Positions 50,172-58,731 of a DNA stretch of 64,000 nucleotides are shown piece after piece (positions within the stretch are counted from its first letter, which is position 1; each line of letters opens with the position of its first letter). The DNA is taken from NCBI GenBank assembly GCA_020832565.1, contig JAFIEI010000003.1:62001-126000 (forward strand), in the 5' to 3' direction. This stretch comes from Salinarimonas sp. (GTDB lineage Bacteria > Pseudomonadota > Alphaproteobacteria > Rhizobiales > Beijerinckiaceae). The notes below the pieces were generated by a model. It did no database searches. It saw only the letters and a program-made list of their open reading frames with translations, and was not told the DNA's origin. The translations under genes were made by a program, and so were the position numbers.

Positions 50172-51326
50172 TCAATAATCGATCGCGGCGAAGAAGATGG
50201 CGAACAGGCCGTCCATCACGATCACCATGAAGATGGCCTTGACCACCGAGGAGGTGACCTGCCGGCCAAGCGATTCGGCCGAGCCCTTCACCGCCATACC
50301 CTCGATACAGGCGATGACCCCGATCACCAGCGCCATGAAGGGCGCCTTGATCAGGCCGACGAAGAAGGTGTTGAGGGCGATCCCCTCGCGCAGACGGTCG
50401 AGGAAGACGTCGGGCGTGATGTTGCCGTATATCCAGGCGACGACCATCGCACCGAACAATGCGGCGAGCGATGCGAGGAAGGTCAGAAGCGGCAGGCCGA
50501 TGACGAGCGCCAGCAGGCGCGGCACGATCAGCACCTCGACCGGGTCGAGACCCATGACGCGGATCGCATCAATCTCCTCGCGCATCTTCATCGAGCCGAT
50601 CTCGGCAGTGAATGCCGATCCCGACCGGCCCGCCACCATGATCGCGGTCAGGAGGACGCCGAGCTCGCGCAGCACCAGGATGCCGACGAGATCGACCACG
50701 AAGCTCGTGGCGCCGAATCGTTGAAGCTGGAAGATGCCCTGCTGGGCGATTATGGCGCCGACGAGGAAGGAGATCAGCGTGATGATCGGCACGCCCTTGA
50801 AGGCGATCTGTTCGAGCTGGTTCACCACCGCGGTGCCGCGGAACCGACGCGGATTGAGGATCAGCCGCCCGCAAGCGGTCAGGACCTCACCGAGAAAGGA
50901 TACCCCGCGCAGGACATCCCGCCCGCTCTCGACCATGACGCCGCCGACATCCTCGAGCATGTCGACGAAGCGGGACTTGTGCGGATGGCGCGGTGTCTCG
51001 GTCGGCCGCCGCCCGACTTCGCGCAGCAGGATCGCCTGTTCCTCGCGCTGGTTGATCAGCGAAACCCTTGCGCCCCGGCTCTCCCAGTCGGCCTTGGCCT
51101 GCGACAGCATCAGTGCGCCGAGGGTGTCGAAGCGCGACAATCCCGCGAGGTCGATCTCGACCTGCGCGGAGCCGGCGATGTCCCGACCCATTGATTCGAG
51201 CGTCTCGGCGACCACGTTGCCGTTCGCGGCCACCCAGTCACCCGACAGTGCAAAGCCGTTGTCGCCCGCGCGCGTCACGCGGGGTTCGTGCTCTTTTGCA
51301 GCTGCGGATCGGGCATGGGCCGTCAC
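50172..51326 (-). CDS. Lipid-transport permease MlaE with N-terminal STAS domain
   Basis: The 384-residue protein joins an N-terminal STAS domain (about 15-105: FALSGDWVAANGNVVAETL, VEIDLAGLSRFDTLGALML) to an MlaE permease (about 135-384) with GVPIITLISFLVGAIIAQQGIFQLQ, FVVDLVGILVLRELGVLLTAIMVAGRSGSAFTAEIGSMKMREEIDAI and MDGLFAIFFAAIDY. In other bacteria the STAS part is the separate MlaB, which controls MlaF activity. I set the start at a GTG (51324-51326): the frame is open further upstream but that part overlaps the oppositely oriented epimerase. First gene of the operon. Confidence 0.9.
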   Translation of the reverse strand: MTAHARSAAAKEHEPRVTRAGDNGFALSGDWVAANGNVVAETLESMGRDIAGSAQVEIDLAGLSRFDTLGALMLSQAKADWESRGARVSLINQREEQAILLREVGRRPTETPRHPHKSRFVDMLEDVGGVMVESGRDVLRGVSFLGEVLTACGRLILNPRRFRGTAVVNQLEQIAFKGVPIITLISFLVGAIIAQQGIFQLQRFGATSFVVDLVGILVLRELGVLLTAIMVAGRSGSAFTAEIGSMKMREEIDAIRVMGLDPVEVLIVPRLLALVIGLPLLTFLASLAALFGAMVVAWIYGNITPDVFLDRLREGIALNTFFVGLIKAPFMALVIGVIACIEGMAVKGSAESLGRQVTSSVVKAIFMVIVMDGLFAIFFAAIDY

Positions 51327-51425
51327 GGAGAATTTGCTCTTGATACTGGTCGCATTACGCAATGGTGATAGCCTGTCGCAAGGCGCCGAGTCGAGGCGTA
51401 AACCAATTATGAAGACGGTGAGACG

Positions 51426-52412
51426 ATGAAACGGATCCTTGAAGTCGCGATCGAGACCTTCCCGATTGCAGGCAAATTCACGATTTCGCGGGGGTCGCGT
51501 ACCGAAGCCACCGTCGTGACCGCGACAATTCGCGAAGGTTACGGCACCGGGCGTGGTGAATGCGTCCCCTATCGTCGCTACGGCGAATCGGTTGAGGGGG
51601 TGGTCGAGACCATCGAGAGCGTACGCGACCTGATCGAAGAGGGAGGCGATCGCGAGGCGCTGCTCGAAGCGCTTCCCGCCGGTGCGGCACGCAATGCGCT
51701 CGATTGCGCGCTGTGGGATCTCGAAGCCAAGCTCAGCGAGGTCCCCGCCCATGTCACCGCCGGGGTCGACCGGATCCCGCCGATCACGACGGCCTACACG
51801 ATCAGCCTGGATACCCCCGAGGCGATGCATGCGGCGGCGGCCAAGGCATCCTCGCGGCCGATCCTGAAGATCAAGCTGGGTGCCCCGGAGGGCGACATCG
51901 AGCGTATTCGCGCCGTCCGCGACGCGGCGCCGGAGGCCGTCCTGCTCGCCGATGCCAACGAGGGCTGGCCTCCCGGCGACGTGCAGCGCTATATCGATGC
52001 CTGCGCTCAGGCAGGCTTCTCGCTGGTCGAGCAGCCGCTCCACGCCGATGCCGACGACGCCCTGCGCGATGTCGAGCGGCATGTGCCGCTCTGCGCCGAT
52101 GAAAGCGCGCATGATCGCTCCAGCCTGCCCCGGCTGGTGGGGCTCTACGATATCGTCAACATCAAGCTGGACAAGACCGGCGGCCTGACCGAAGCGCTCG
52201 CCATGGCCGCCGAAGCGCAAAAGCGCGGGTTCGGTATCTTCGTCGGCTGCATGCTCGGCTCGTCGCTCGCCATGGCCCCGGCGATGATTCTCACGCCGCA
52301 GGCCCGGTTCGTCGATCTGGACGGGCCGTTGTTGCTGGCAAAGGATCGTGACAACGCCATGCATTACCACGACGGGCTGGTGCATCCGCCAGAGCGCGCG
52401 CTCTGGGGCTGA
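51426..52412 (+). CDS. Dipeptide epimerase (L-Ala-D/L-Glu epimerase type), enolase superfamily
   Basis: The 328-residue protein has the muconate-lactonizing subgroup residues: general base Lys in PILKIKLG (about 151), metal ligands in LLADANEGW, SLVEQPL and LCADESAH, and the second base Lys in VNIKLDKTGG (about 247). This pattern fits L-Ala-D/L-Glu epimerases that recycle murein dipeptides. Substrate specificity within the group varies, so another dipeptide is possible. GGTGAG precedes the ATG. It is divergent from the mlaE operon across 99 bases. Confidence 0.9.
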   Translation: MKRILEVAIETFPIAGKFTISRGSRTEATVVTATIREGYGTGRGECVPYRRYGESVEGVVETIESVRDLIEEGGDREALLEALPAGAARNALDCALWDLEAKLSEVPAHVTAGVDRIPPITTAYTISLDTPEAMHAAAAKASSRPILKIKLGAPEGDIERIRAVRDAAPEAVLLADANEGWPPGDVQRYIDACAQAGFSLVEQPLHADADDALRDVERHVPLCADESAHDRSSLPRLVGLYDIVNIKLDKTGGLTEALAMAAEAQKRGFGIFVGCMLGSSLAMAPAMILTPQARFVDLDGPLLLAKDRDNAMHYHDGLVHPPERALWG

Positions 52413-52422
52413 TCGCGGGCAA

Positions 52423-53580
52423 TCACCGCAGCAGCGCGGCACCGCGCAGCGCGCAGACGCCGCCGGCGAGCGCGACGGGCACCATCAGCCAATAGGTCGC
52501 GGCGCCGAGCGCCGGATAGGCGAGGCCGCTCAGCACCATTCCGCTCGCCGTGGCCAGCGCCACGCTTGCCCCGAGCAGGCCCTGCGCCTTGCCGCGCGTA
52601 CCGGGCGGTGCATAGCGGGTGAGCGCTGCCATCACCCCGAGAAGCGTCGCGCCGAAGGTCAGGCCGTGCAGGATCTGGAGGGCGAATGTCGCGGCGAGAC
52701 CGGGTGCGAGGGCCAGCCCTGCAAAACGAATCACCGCCGCGCCGGCGGCGAGAAGGAGGAGGCGGCTGCTGCTGCCTCCACGCCCGACACCGCGACCGAT
52801 CAGCCAGAACAGGGCAACTTCCGCGATGACCCCGATCGCCCAGAGCCAGCCGATGAGGGATTCCGGAATGCCCTGCGCGCGCCACTCGATCGAGCCGAAG
52901 CCGTAGAGCGTCGCATGCGATGCCTGCAGGATCGCGCCGCCGGCGATCATCCATTTCAGCCCGGACGGCAGGCGCACCGCGCCCGGTTTCCCGCTGGCAT
53001 CCTGCTGCGCCGGATCGAGCGCACGAGCCGGTGCCGCCCAGGACACGGCTGCGGCGATCAGGGACAGGACGATGAGTGCGATCACCGCCGCATCGGCGGA
53101 TGTGCGGGTCAGGAGATAGCCCGCACCGACATTGCAGGCGAGGAAAGCCAGGGAGCCCCATAGCCGGATGCGGCCGTAATCGAGGTCAGGATTGACCCGC
53201 ACCGCATCGGTGATCAGGAGATCGACCGTCGGCGTCAGCGGCGCCTGGGCGATCGCGACCAGCGCTACGACGAGGCCGATGGCGATGGCGCCATCCAGGC
53301 CGAGGAGACTCAGATAGAGGAATGCCAGGATGACCTGCGCCAGCATCAACAGGATTCTGGCCTCGAGCCCACGCTCCGTCAGTGAGACCAGCGGTGCCGT
53401 CGCGACGATGCGCACGACGAGCGGAATGGCAACGATCACGCCGATCGCGCCCGGCGCGATGCCGCGTTCCTCCAGCCAGATCGGGAAGAAGGGCATGTAG
53501 ATGCCGATACCCGCAAAGGTCGCGGCACAGAGTGCGGAAAGCCGCAAAGCGGGCGAGGGCGGCAGGGCAAGGCGGGGCAT
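52423..53580 (-). CDS. MFS transporter, HcaT/LacY-like (MFS_1_like)
   Basis: The 385-residue protein has 12 hydrophobic segments. ALRLSALCAATFAGIGIYMPFFPIWLEERGI at the start and DYGRIRLWGSLAFLACNVGAGYLL after the fourth helix are hallmarks of the PPP/HcaT branch, and LQILHGLTFGATLLGVMAALTRYAPPGTRGKAQGL occurs in the second half. It may import an aromatic acid or sugar; substrate unknown. ATG 53580 is followed directly by the protein-like part; an upstream extension to 53631 is not convincing. Convergent with the epimerase gene (10-base gap). Confidence 0.88.
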   Translation of the reverse strand: MPRLALPPSPALRLSALCAATFAGIGIYMPFFPIWLEERGIAPGAIGVIVAIPLVVRIVATAPLVSLTERGLEARILLMLAQVILAFLYLSLLGLDGAIAIGLVVALVAIAQAPLTPTVDLLITDAVRVNPDLDYGRIRLWGSLAFLACNVGAGYLLTRTSADAAVIALIVLSLIAAAVSWAAPARALDPAQQDASGKPGAVRLPSGLKWMIAGGAILQASHATLYGFGSIEWRAQGIPESLIGWLWAIGVIAEVALFWLIGRGVGRGGSSSRLLLLAAGAAVIRFAGLALAPGLAATFALQILHGLTFGATLLGVMAALTRYAPPGTRGKAQGLLGASVALATASGMVLSGLAYPALGAATYWLMVPVALAGGVCALRGAALLR

Positions 53581-53711
53581 GCTGGACGATCGTTTGCGGG
53601 AATGCGTAAGCTGTCGCGAGTCGCGATCCACCGGCGGCTCGTCCGATGCTTATAGCATTGCATGCGCGCGCCGACGCAACGGCTCGTGTGGCGTCTCGAT
53701 CGGAGGTTATG

Positions 53712-54743
53712 ATGAGATCCCCCTGGCGCAAGGCCCTCGCTGCGCTGCCGCTGCTCCTGTTCACGGCGCTTGCGCCGGTATCGGCGACGGCCTTCGCGCC
53801 GCTCGAGGGAGATTTCATCGCGCGCGACGCCTGTCCAGCATGGCACAGTCTGGCGCGGCGCGACAATCCGGGTGCGATACGCCTCGTCCCCGAAGAGGCC
53901 TATGCCGTCGAAGGTCTCAACCGCGCCGACGGCGACTATGTTCGGCTGCGCATACCGGATGCGGAGCCCCGGCAGCGCTGGGTGGCGCGAACTTGCGGTG
54001 TCATCGAGGCGCAGCGCGACGGCGAGGATGACGGCGACGGCTTCGCCCCGATCTTCGGAGCGGATCTGCCCCGGCCCCGGCTGGGAGCCTTCGACGAGGC
54101 GGTTCTCGCCCTGTGCGGCGGGTGGGGATCGCGCCCGGCACAGGCGGGCTTTCGGGCTTTGTTCGACGATGCCGCCCATACCGACGCGGCGGAGAGGATC
54201 GGCACGGCCCTCGGCTACAGCCTGCTGGACCGGCGGCTTGCACCTGAAGCGTTCTTTGATGCCCTGACGGAGATCTGGTTCGCGCAGGAAGGGTTTCGCC
54301 ATATCTTTTGCGGGGAGCCGAGCGAGGAGGGGCTGGGCGGATTGCATTTCCGTGGTCGGATTCTGCAACTTGAGGAAGAGGGGTGGGGCGGCCTCGCGGC
54401 GTGTGATCGCGCCACGCATGCGCCGCCACTGGCCAGTATCGGCATTCGTTTCCGCACCCCGTCCGGCGCGCGCGCCGAGGCCTGCCCGAAGAGTTTTCTC
54501 ACGGATCGTGATGCTCTCGGCCTGCTGATCGAGGTCACGCGGGCCTTCACCATCAAGAAGGCGCATGAGATCGACGAGCGGATGTGTCTGCACGCGCTCG
54601 ACCAGCCGCGCGACGCCGACGAATCCTCCGCCGACCTCGCCGTCCTGGTAACCCGCGATCGCGCGATCCGGACCTTTTATCCGACAGCCAGTCCGCGTTG
54701 CGACGGCGGCGCGCCTCCGGAAAACTGCCTATGTATGCGTTGA
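53712..54743 (+). CDS. Secreted EndoU-like protein
   Basis: The 343-residue precursor has a signal peptide (hydrophobic ALAALPLLLFTALAPVSATAFA). Residues 35-95 look like a small SH3-like domain. From about 125 on, FRHIFCGEPSEEGLGGLHFRGRILQLEEEGWGG resembles the EndoU pattern of an H-x-F-x-GE strand followed by GxH and an E-x-G turn; the GLH His (about 212) would be catalytic. Many Cys residues (at least ten) suggest disulfides in an exported protein. EndoU enzymes cleave RNA at uridines and are also used as toxins. The fold call is from motif shape and the second His and Lys are not certain. CGGAGG lies five bases before the ATG. Confidence 0.6.
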   Translation: MRSPWRKALAALPLLLFTALAPVSATAFAPLEGDFIARDACPAWHSLARRDNPGAIRLVPEEAYAVEGLNRADGDYVRLRIPDAEPRQRWVARTCGVIEAQRDGEDDGDGFAPIFGADLPRPRLGAFDEAVLALCGGWGSRPAQAGFRALFDDAAHTDAAERIGTALGYSLLDRRLAPEAFFDALTEIWFAQEGFRHIFCGEPSEEGLGGLHFRGRILQLEEEGWGGLAACDRATHAPPLASIGIRFRTPSGARAEACPKSFLTDRDALGLLIEVTRAFTIKKAHEIDERMCLHALDQPRDADESSADLAVLVTRDRAIRTFYPTASPRCDGGAPPENCLCMR

Positions 54744-54859
54744 AACAAAAGAACTTTGCATGAGCGTGCGGACAAGCCCTTATTGACGTTGAGGCATTCC
54801 GGACAAATGTTGATCGGCATGATTGTGGCTCCCCCGCCCGGACCAGATGTGAGATCAGC

Positions 54860-55201
54860 GTGCGCATACATATCGTAGAGGATGACTACGGCGTCCGTGA
54901 CGCGCTGATCGAACTCGTCAGCGGCCAAGGGCACAAGGTGCTCGCCTATGCCGATGGCGAGGCGTTCATGAACGGGTGCTCCCCGCGAGGCGGGGATCTC
55001 GTCTTCGTCGATCTCGGATTGCCGGGAATCGGTGGTGCGGACGTGATCGACTGGCTCGGTCGCCTGCCGGAGCCGCCGCGCGTGGTGGCGATCACCGGGC
55101 GCCCGCGAATCGACATCGAACTCATGCGTCGACGCCTTCCCGCCGACCTGCAACTTCTGCGCAAGCCCCTGGCGCCCGAAGCGATCTCCGCGTTGCTCTG
55201 A
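54860..55201 (+). CDS. Stand-alone response regulator receiver protein
   Basis: The 113-residue protein is a bare receiver domain: acidic pair Glu7/Asp8 (HIVEDDYGVRDAL), phospho-acceptor Asp51 in LVFVDLGLPG, Thr79 in VVAITGRPR and Lys102 in LLRKPLAP. There is no output domain, so it acts through partners or as a phosphate sink. The start is GTG at 54860 with GAGA upstream. It precedes the Crp/Fnr gene by 225 bases, with a strong hairpin between them, so shared transcription is unlikely. Confidence 0.9.
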   Translation: MRIHIVEDDYGVRDALIELVSGQGHKVLAYADGEAFMNGCSPRGGDLVFVDLGLPGIGGADVIDWLGRLPEPPRVVAITGRPRIDIELMRRRLPADLQLLRKPLAPEAISALL

Positions 55202-55225
55202 CCGACGCCGATTGCGTTGGATCAA

Positions 55226-55246
55226 CCCGCCGCGATGCGCGGCGGG
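55226..55246 (+). terminator. Hairpin after the receiver gene
   Basis: CCCGCCGCG (55226-55234), loop ATG and CGCGGCGGG (55238-55246) form a perfect nine-bp stem 24 bases after the stop. A T-run (tttt) comes only some 11 bases later, so termination efficiency is uncertain. Confidence 0.5.
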
Positions 55247-55426
55247 GATTGCATGCGTTTTACTCAACCAATTGATTTGCAAGCAATTTGGGCATTCGCA
55301 CGGCCCTCCGTGCTTTCCCCATCGTGGCACTGCTTAAGGGCAAACACCGATGCGTGCGCAGCGGCTCGGCCATACACATCGCCATAGCAACGCTCCGTTC
55401 CCCCGGGCGATTTCGAGGACGACGCC

Positions 55427-56152
55427 ATGGATGCGATGATTTCCCGACAGGACGCCGAAACCGGCGGCTTCAGCAATACGAAATTCGATGCCGGCTGGAA
55501 TATTTCCTTCGAAGCCGATCATGATGTCACCCGCGTTGCGGATGCCCGTATCGCTTCCTACCCCGCACGTTCGCAGATCGTCGACGAGGGCGACGCGACC
55601 ACGAATGTCTACGAGGTTGTCGAAGGCGGTGTGCTGCTCTTCAAGCTCTTGCCCGACGGGCGTCGCCAGATCATCGAGGTGCTCGGCGTGGGAGACGTGT
55701 TCGGCCTGGCGCCGAACGGGATTTCCGATGTCGGTGCCGAGACGCTGACGAAGGCGCGCGTCGCGGTCTACGAAAAGCGTCGCGTCGATGCCGATGCGGA
55801 GCTGCGCGACCGCATATTCTCACGCCTGCGTTCACAGCTCTGCGCCCTGCATGACCATGCGCTGCTGCTCGGCCGCAAATCCGCGCAGGAGCGTGTGGCG
55901 ACCTTCATCATGCGGCTTGTGCCCGGGCGTGGCGGGCATGCCTGTCGCGGGCCGCTCGGAGCCGGGGACGATACCCGCGTCGATCTCGCCATGACGCGCC
56001 AGGAAATCGCCGATTATCTCGGTCTCACCATCGAAACCGTCAGCCGTGCCTTCTCGGCCCTGCGCCGCGCCGGCACGATTGCATACGACCGTCAGGACCG
56101 TGTCTCGATCCCCAGCGTGTGCAAGCTTTGCCGGCTGACCGGCTCGCACTGA
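55427..56152 (+). CDS. Crp/Fnr-family transcriptional regulator
   Basis: The 241-residue protein has a cNMP-binding-like beta-barrel (about 40-120: IVDEGDATTNVYEVVEGGVLLFKLLPDGRRQIIEVLGVGDVFGL), a dimer helix and a C-terminal HTH with MTRQEIADYLGLTIETVSRAFSALRRAG (about 190-217), where E-x2-S-R are the DNA-reading residues of the FNR/FixK group. It lacks the N-terminal Cys cluster of Fnr, so it is closer to FixK-type proteins that do not sense oxygen directly. GAGGAC six bases before the ATG. A hairpin with T-run follows (56213-56245). Confidence 0.92.
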   Translation: MDAMISRQDAETGGFSNTKFDAGWNISFEADHDVTRVADARIASYPARSQIVDEGDATTNVYEVVEGGVLLFKLLPDGRRQIIEVLGVGDVFGLAPNGISDVGAETLTKARVAVYEKRRVDADAELRDRIFSRLRSQLCALHDHALLLGRKSAQERVATFIMRLVPGRGGHACRGPLGAGDDTRVDLAMTRQEIADYLGLTIETVSRAFSALRRAGTIAYDRQDRVSIPSVCKLCRLTGSH

Positions 56153-56212
56153 TCTGCGTCGAAACGGGGGCGTTTCAAACGACGTTCCCTTGATGCAATG
56201 CACCAAAACTGC

Positions 56213-56245
56213 AAGGCCGCTTCGCAAGAGGCGGTCTTTTCTTTC
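56213..56245 (+). terminator. Rho-independent terminator after the Crp/Fnr gene
   Basis: AAGGCCGC (56213-56220) pairs with GCGGTCTT (56231-56238), allowing one G-U, over a ten-base loop and is followed by TTCTTTC. It lies 60 bases past the stop and is the expected 3' end of the regulator transcript. Confidence 0.7.
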
Positions 56246-56392
56246 TGGCCGGAACGCGGGATAAGTAGAACGCCCGACGCGACTCCCCCGAGATCACGCC
56301 GGGCGCTCACGGCGGTCAGTCGCCTCAAAGCGTTCCGCCGTGAGCACCTTTTTACCGCATGACGCGATACCGACATTGATCGATCGCAAGGC

Positions 56393-57478
56393 GTGGAAAA
56401 AATTGGGCGCAGTGAAATCGTGAGCCGTTTGTTTCAGCGCCGCGCCGTCCTGTCCGCTGGTCAACTCGTCAGTGCCTTGGTCTTCGGTGGCCTGTTCCAT
56501 GCCGTCGGCATCCCGGCCGGATGGCTTTCGGGGGCGGTCGTCGGTGTCATCGCCTGGGGCGCGATATTGCCCGCCGGGCTGGCCGCGAGGGCGCGCGTGC
56601 CCAAGCCCCTCGTCGATGGCGCAATGATTCTCGCCGGTGTCGTGATGGGGGCAGGGATCACACCGGAAGCGCTCGAGGCGATCGGCGCCTATCCGTTCAG
56701 TCTTTTCGCGCTGACGCTGGCAGTCGTCGCCGTGACTTTGGCCTGCGCCGCCTTCCTGATGCGCGTTTACGGCTGGAGCCGTGACGACGCCATCCTCGCC
56801 TCGTTGCCCGGTGCACTCACGGCCGTGCTGGCGGTTTCGATCGATCGCAAGGCGGATGTCGGGCGAATCGCGATCGTTCAGTCCTTCCGGCTGCTGGTTC
56901 TGATGGCGATCCTGCCGTTCCTCGTATCACTCACGACGGATGGCGACCCGCGCGCGCTGGTCGGGTCGGGGCAGGCGATCGCGACGCCGGGCGCGTTCGC
57001 ATTGATGCTGGCCGCGGCACTCGTGGTCGGGTTGCTTTTCGAGCGCCTGCGCGTGGCCGCTCCGCTCCTGCTCGGTGCGACTCTCGCTTCGGCCTTTCTA
57101 CATGTGACGGAGATCGCGCCGGGAGTGGTGCCGCCGGAGATCGCCACGGCGGCCTTCGTCGTGATCGGCGCGTTCATCGGTGAGCGATTCACCACGCTGG
57201 ACCGAGGGGGATTCGTGCCGCTTTTCGGTGCGGCTCTCGGCGTCTTCGTGATCGGCCTCGTCGTCTCTGCCGCATTCGCCCTGCTGACGGCCGTGGTTGC
57301 CGGTGTGGGCACCGGTGAGGCACTCGTCGCTTTCGCCCCGGGCGGGCTCGAGGCCATGGTCGTGCTCGCGCTGGTTCTGGGGGTGGATCCGCTTTATGTG
57401 GGCGTCCATCACACGATCCGCTTCCTCGGGATCGGCTTTGCGCTGCCGATCCTCTTCCGCAGCAATCAGTCGCCTTGA
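56393..57478 (+). CDS. AbrB-family integral membrane protein
   Basis: The 361-residue protein has about ten hydrophobic segments in two similar halves, each with the AbrB duplication pattern: GIPAGWLSGAVVGVIAWG ... MVMGAGITPEALEAIG and VAAPLLLGATLASAFLHVT ... FVVIGAFIGERFTTLD. The last third has FAPGGLEAMVVLALVLGVDPLYVGVHHTIRF, typical of this group (COG3180). Some relatives are called ammonia monooxygenase by old annotation, without support. Start is a GTG at 56393 with a poor ribosome site; GTG 56420 is equally possible. Confidence 0.87.
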   Translation: MEKIGRSEIVSRLFQRRAVLSAGQLVSALVFGGLFHAVGIPAGWLSGAVVGVIAWGAILPAGLAARARVPKPLVDGAMILAGVVMGAGITPEALEAIGAYPFSLFALTLAVVAVTLACAAFLMRVYGWSRDDAILASLPGALTAVLAVSIDRKADVGRIAIVQSFRLLVLMAILPFLVSLTTDGDPRALVGSGQAIATPGAFALMLAAALVVGLLFERLRVAAPLLLGATLASAFLHVTEIAPGVVPPEIATAAFVVIGAFIGERFTTLDRGGFVPLFGAALGVFVIGLVVSAAFALLTAVVAGVGTGEALVAFAPGGLEAMVVLALVLGVDPLYVGVHHTIRFLGIGFALPILFRSNQSP

Positions 57479-57549
57479 AAGCGCTGCGGCGATAGCGCGA
57501 TACTGCACCCTGAACGGATCAATGAATGCGTAACAGGGAGCAAACGCGC

Positions 57550-57882
57550 ATGTATGTCGCGATGAACCGATTCAAGGTGGTCAAGGATCAGACGGAAGCG
57601 TTCGAGGAGGTCTGGCGCGGGCGCCGCACGCGGCTCGACGAGATGCCGGGATTCATCGCTTTCCATCTGCTGCGCGGCCCCGAGCGAGAGGATCACATTC
57701 TCTACGCGTCCCACAGCCTGTGGGCAGACGAGGCGAGCTTCCTGGCCTGGACGCGCTCGGAGCAGTTCCGTGATTCGCATCGCAATGCCGGGCAGAACCG
57801 CTCGCTTTATCTGGGGCCACCAGAGTTCGAGGGGTTCGCGACGGTTATTGCCGAGGGTGAAGCGATCGGTCGCGAAGGCTGA
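57550..57882 (+). CDS. Antibiotic biosynthesis monooxygenase (ABM)/IsdG-like protein
   Basis: The 110-residue protein has the dimeric ferredoxin-like fold: FKVVKDQTEAFEEVWRGRRTRLDEMPGFIAFHLLRGP, then LYASHSLWADEASFLAWTRSEQFRDSH. Arg/Trp placing and the terminal SEQFRDSH (His) recall IsdG/HmuQ haem-degrading enzymes, though plain ABM proteins share the pattern. If it is HmuQ-like it opens haem to release iron; no haem transport gene is near. ATG 57550 has GGGAG about ten bases upstream. Confidence 0.85.
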   Translation: MYVAMNRFKVVKDQTEAFEEVWRGRRTRLDEMPGFIAFHLLRGPEREDHILYASHSLWADEASFLAWTRSEQFRDSHRNAGQNRSLYLGPPEFEGFATVIAEGEAIGREG

Positions 57883-57898
57883 TTCGGCCCGACGCTGA

Positions 57899-58387
57899 TC
57901 AGTCGAGGGGCGTGGTGAATACCTCGAACCCCGCGAGCTGGTTGCGGGCTTCGTCTTCCAGGCTCGGATCGATCGGGCGATAGCGCGCATTCTCGCCGGG
58001 GCGGGCGCGGACGCGGCGGCGTTCGACCTCGCGCTCGAAGGAAATGAATGCCTCGATTTTACCATCGGCATCGCGCAGCGGGCGGATATCCAACTCACAC
58101 AGATACGGCGAGCCGTCGGCGCGATAGTTCGTGACGCAGGTGTGGAACGGGCGCCCGGCGCGCAGGGCCTGACCCATCGCCTTGCGGGTAAAGGGGCTGG
58201 TGGCCTTCCCCTGAAGGATTTTCGGTGATCGCCCGATCACGCTCTCGCGCGAATGGCCGGTCAGTGCTTCCACTGCCGGGTTTGCATAGAGGATCTTCGG
58301 CCCTGCAGCTGAAAAATCCGTGTCTGTGACCAGAACGGTCGTATTCAGGTCCTCTGCAAAGCGGCTGACGAGTTCCACGACAGTCAT
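57899..58387 (-). CDS. Single PAS-domain protein, LOV-like but without the flavin cysteine
   Basis: The 162-residue protein is mostly one PAS domain (about 8-120): VLVTDTDFSAAGPKILYANPAVEALTGHSRESVIGRSPKILQGKATSPFTRKAM, ... CVTNYRADGSPYLCELDIRPLRD. The GRSPKILQG segment aligns with the LOV motif GRNCRFLQG but has Pro in place of the photoactive Cys, so classical LOV chemistry is not expected. A tail of about 40 residues follows and has no output domain. It is probably a signalling adaptor. Convergent with the ABM gene. Confidence 0.88.
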   Translation of the reverse strand: MTVVELVSRFAEDLNTTVLVTDTDFSAAGPKILYANPAVEALTGHSRESVIGRSPKILQGKATSPFTRKAMGQALRAGRPFHTCVTNYRADGSPYLCELDIRPLRDADGKIEAFISFEREVERRRVRARPGENARYRPIDPSLEDEARNQLAGFEVFTTPLD

Positions 58388-58731
58388 GATCGCCCTTTCA
58401 CAAGAGTCGTAACCAAGCGGCTACGACCGGTTGATACTGCTTACGTTACGCCAGGTTCAATCAAATGACGCAAGTTTGGTTTCAACACTAGCCTAAAACA
58501 TCTTTTGAAATGGTTCACCAATTTCGCCGTCTTGGTTGGATCGCCTTTTTTTTAGGCAATTTTGGCTTGCAGGACGGGTGAGAAATTGCCCGATCCATGT
58601 TGTCTTTCCCGCATCGGCTGATTATGGTCTGCCAGCCCTCGCAACGGTTCGCACGCTCACTTCCGCGCGCGTTGGATTGGGCAAAACGATAAGAACCGGA
58701 GCGGGACGTCAATGATAATGGAGGGTTTAGA
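58388..58731. other. Intergenic region before the TakP-like gene
   Basis: A 344-base AT-richer region holding divergent promoters for the PAS gene and the TRAP binding protein. It contains an inverted repeat, GGCAATTT (58555-58562) and AAATTGCC (58583-58590), with a 20-base gap, which could be an operator for takP. No gene is apparent. Confidence 0.5.

Noticed and set aside
51327-52442. Upstream extension of the mlaE frame by over 370 codons
   Set aside because: The extension overlaps the dipeptide epimerase gene on the other strand, and its residues have no family match, so a GTG start at 51326 is preferred.
55268-55290. FixK/FNR box (TTGAT...CAA) upstream of the Crp/Fnr gene
   Set aside because: The half-sites have the wrong spacing and the second half does not match ATCAA.
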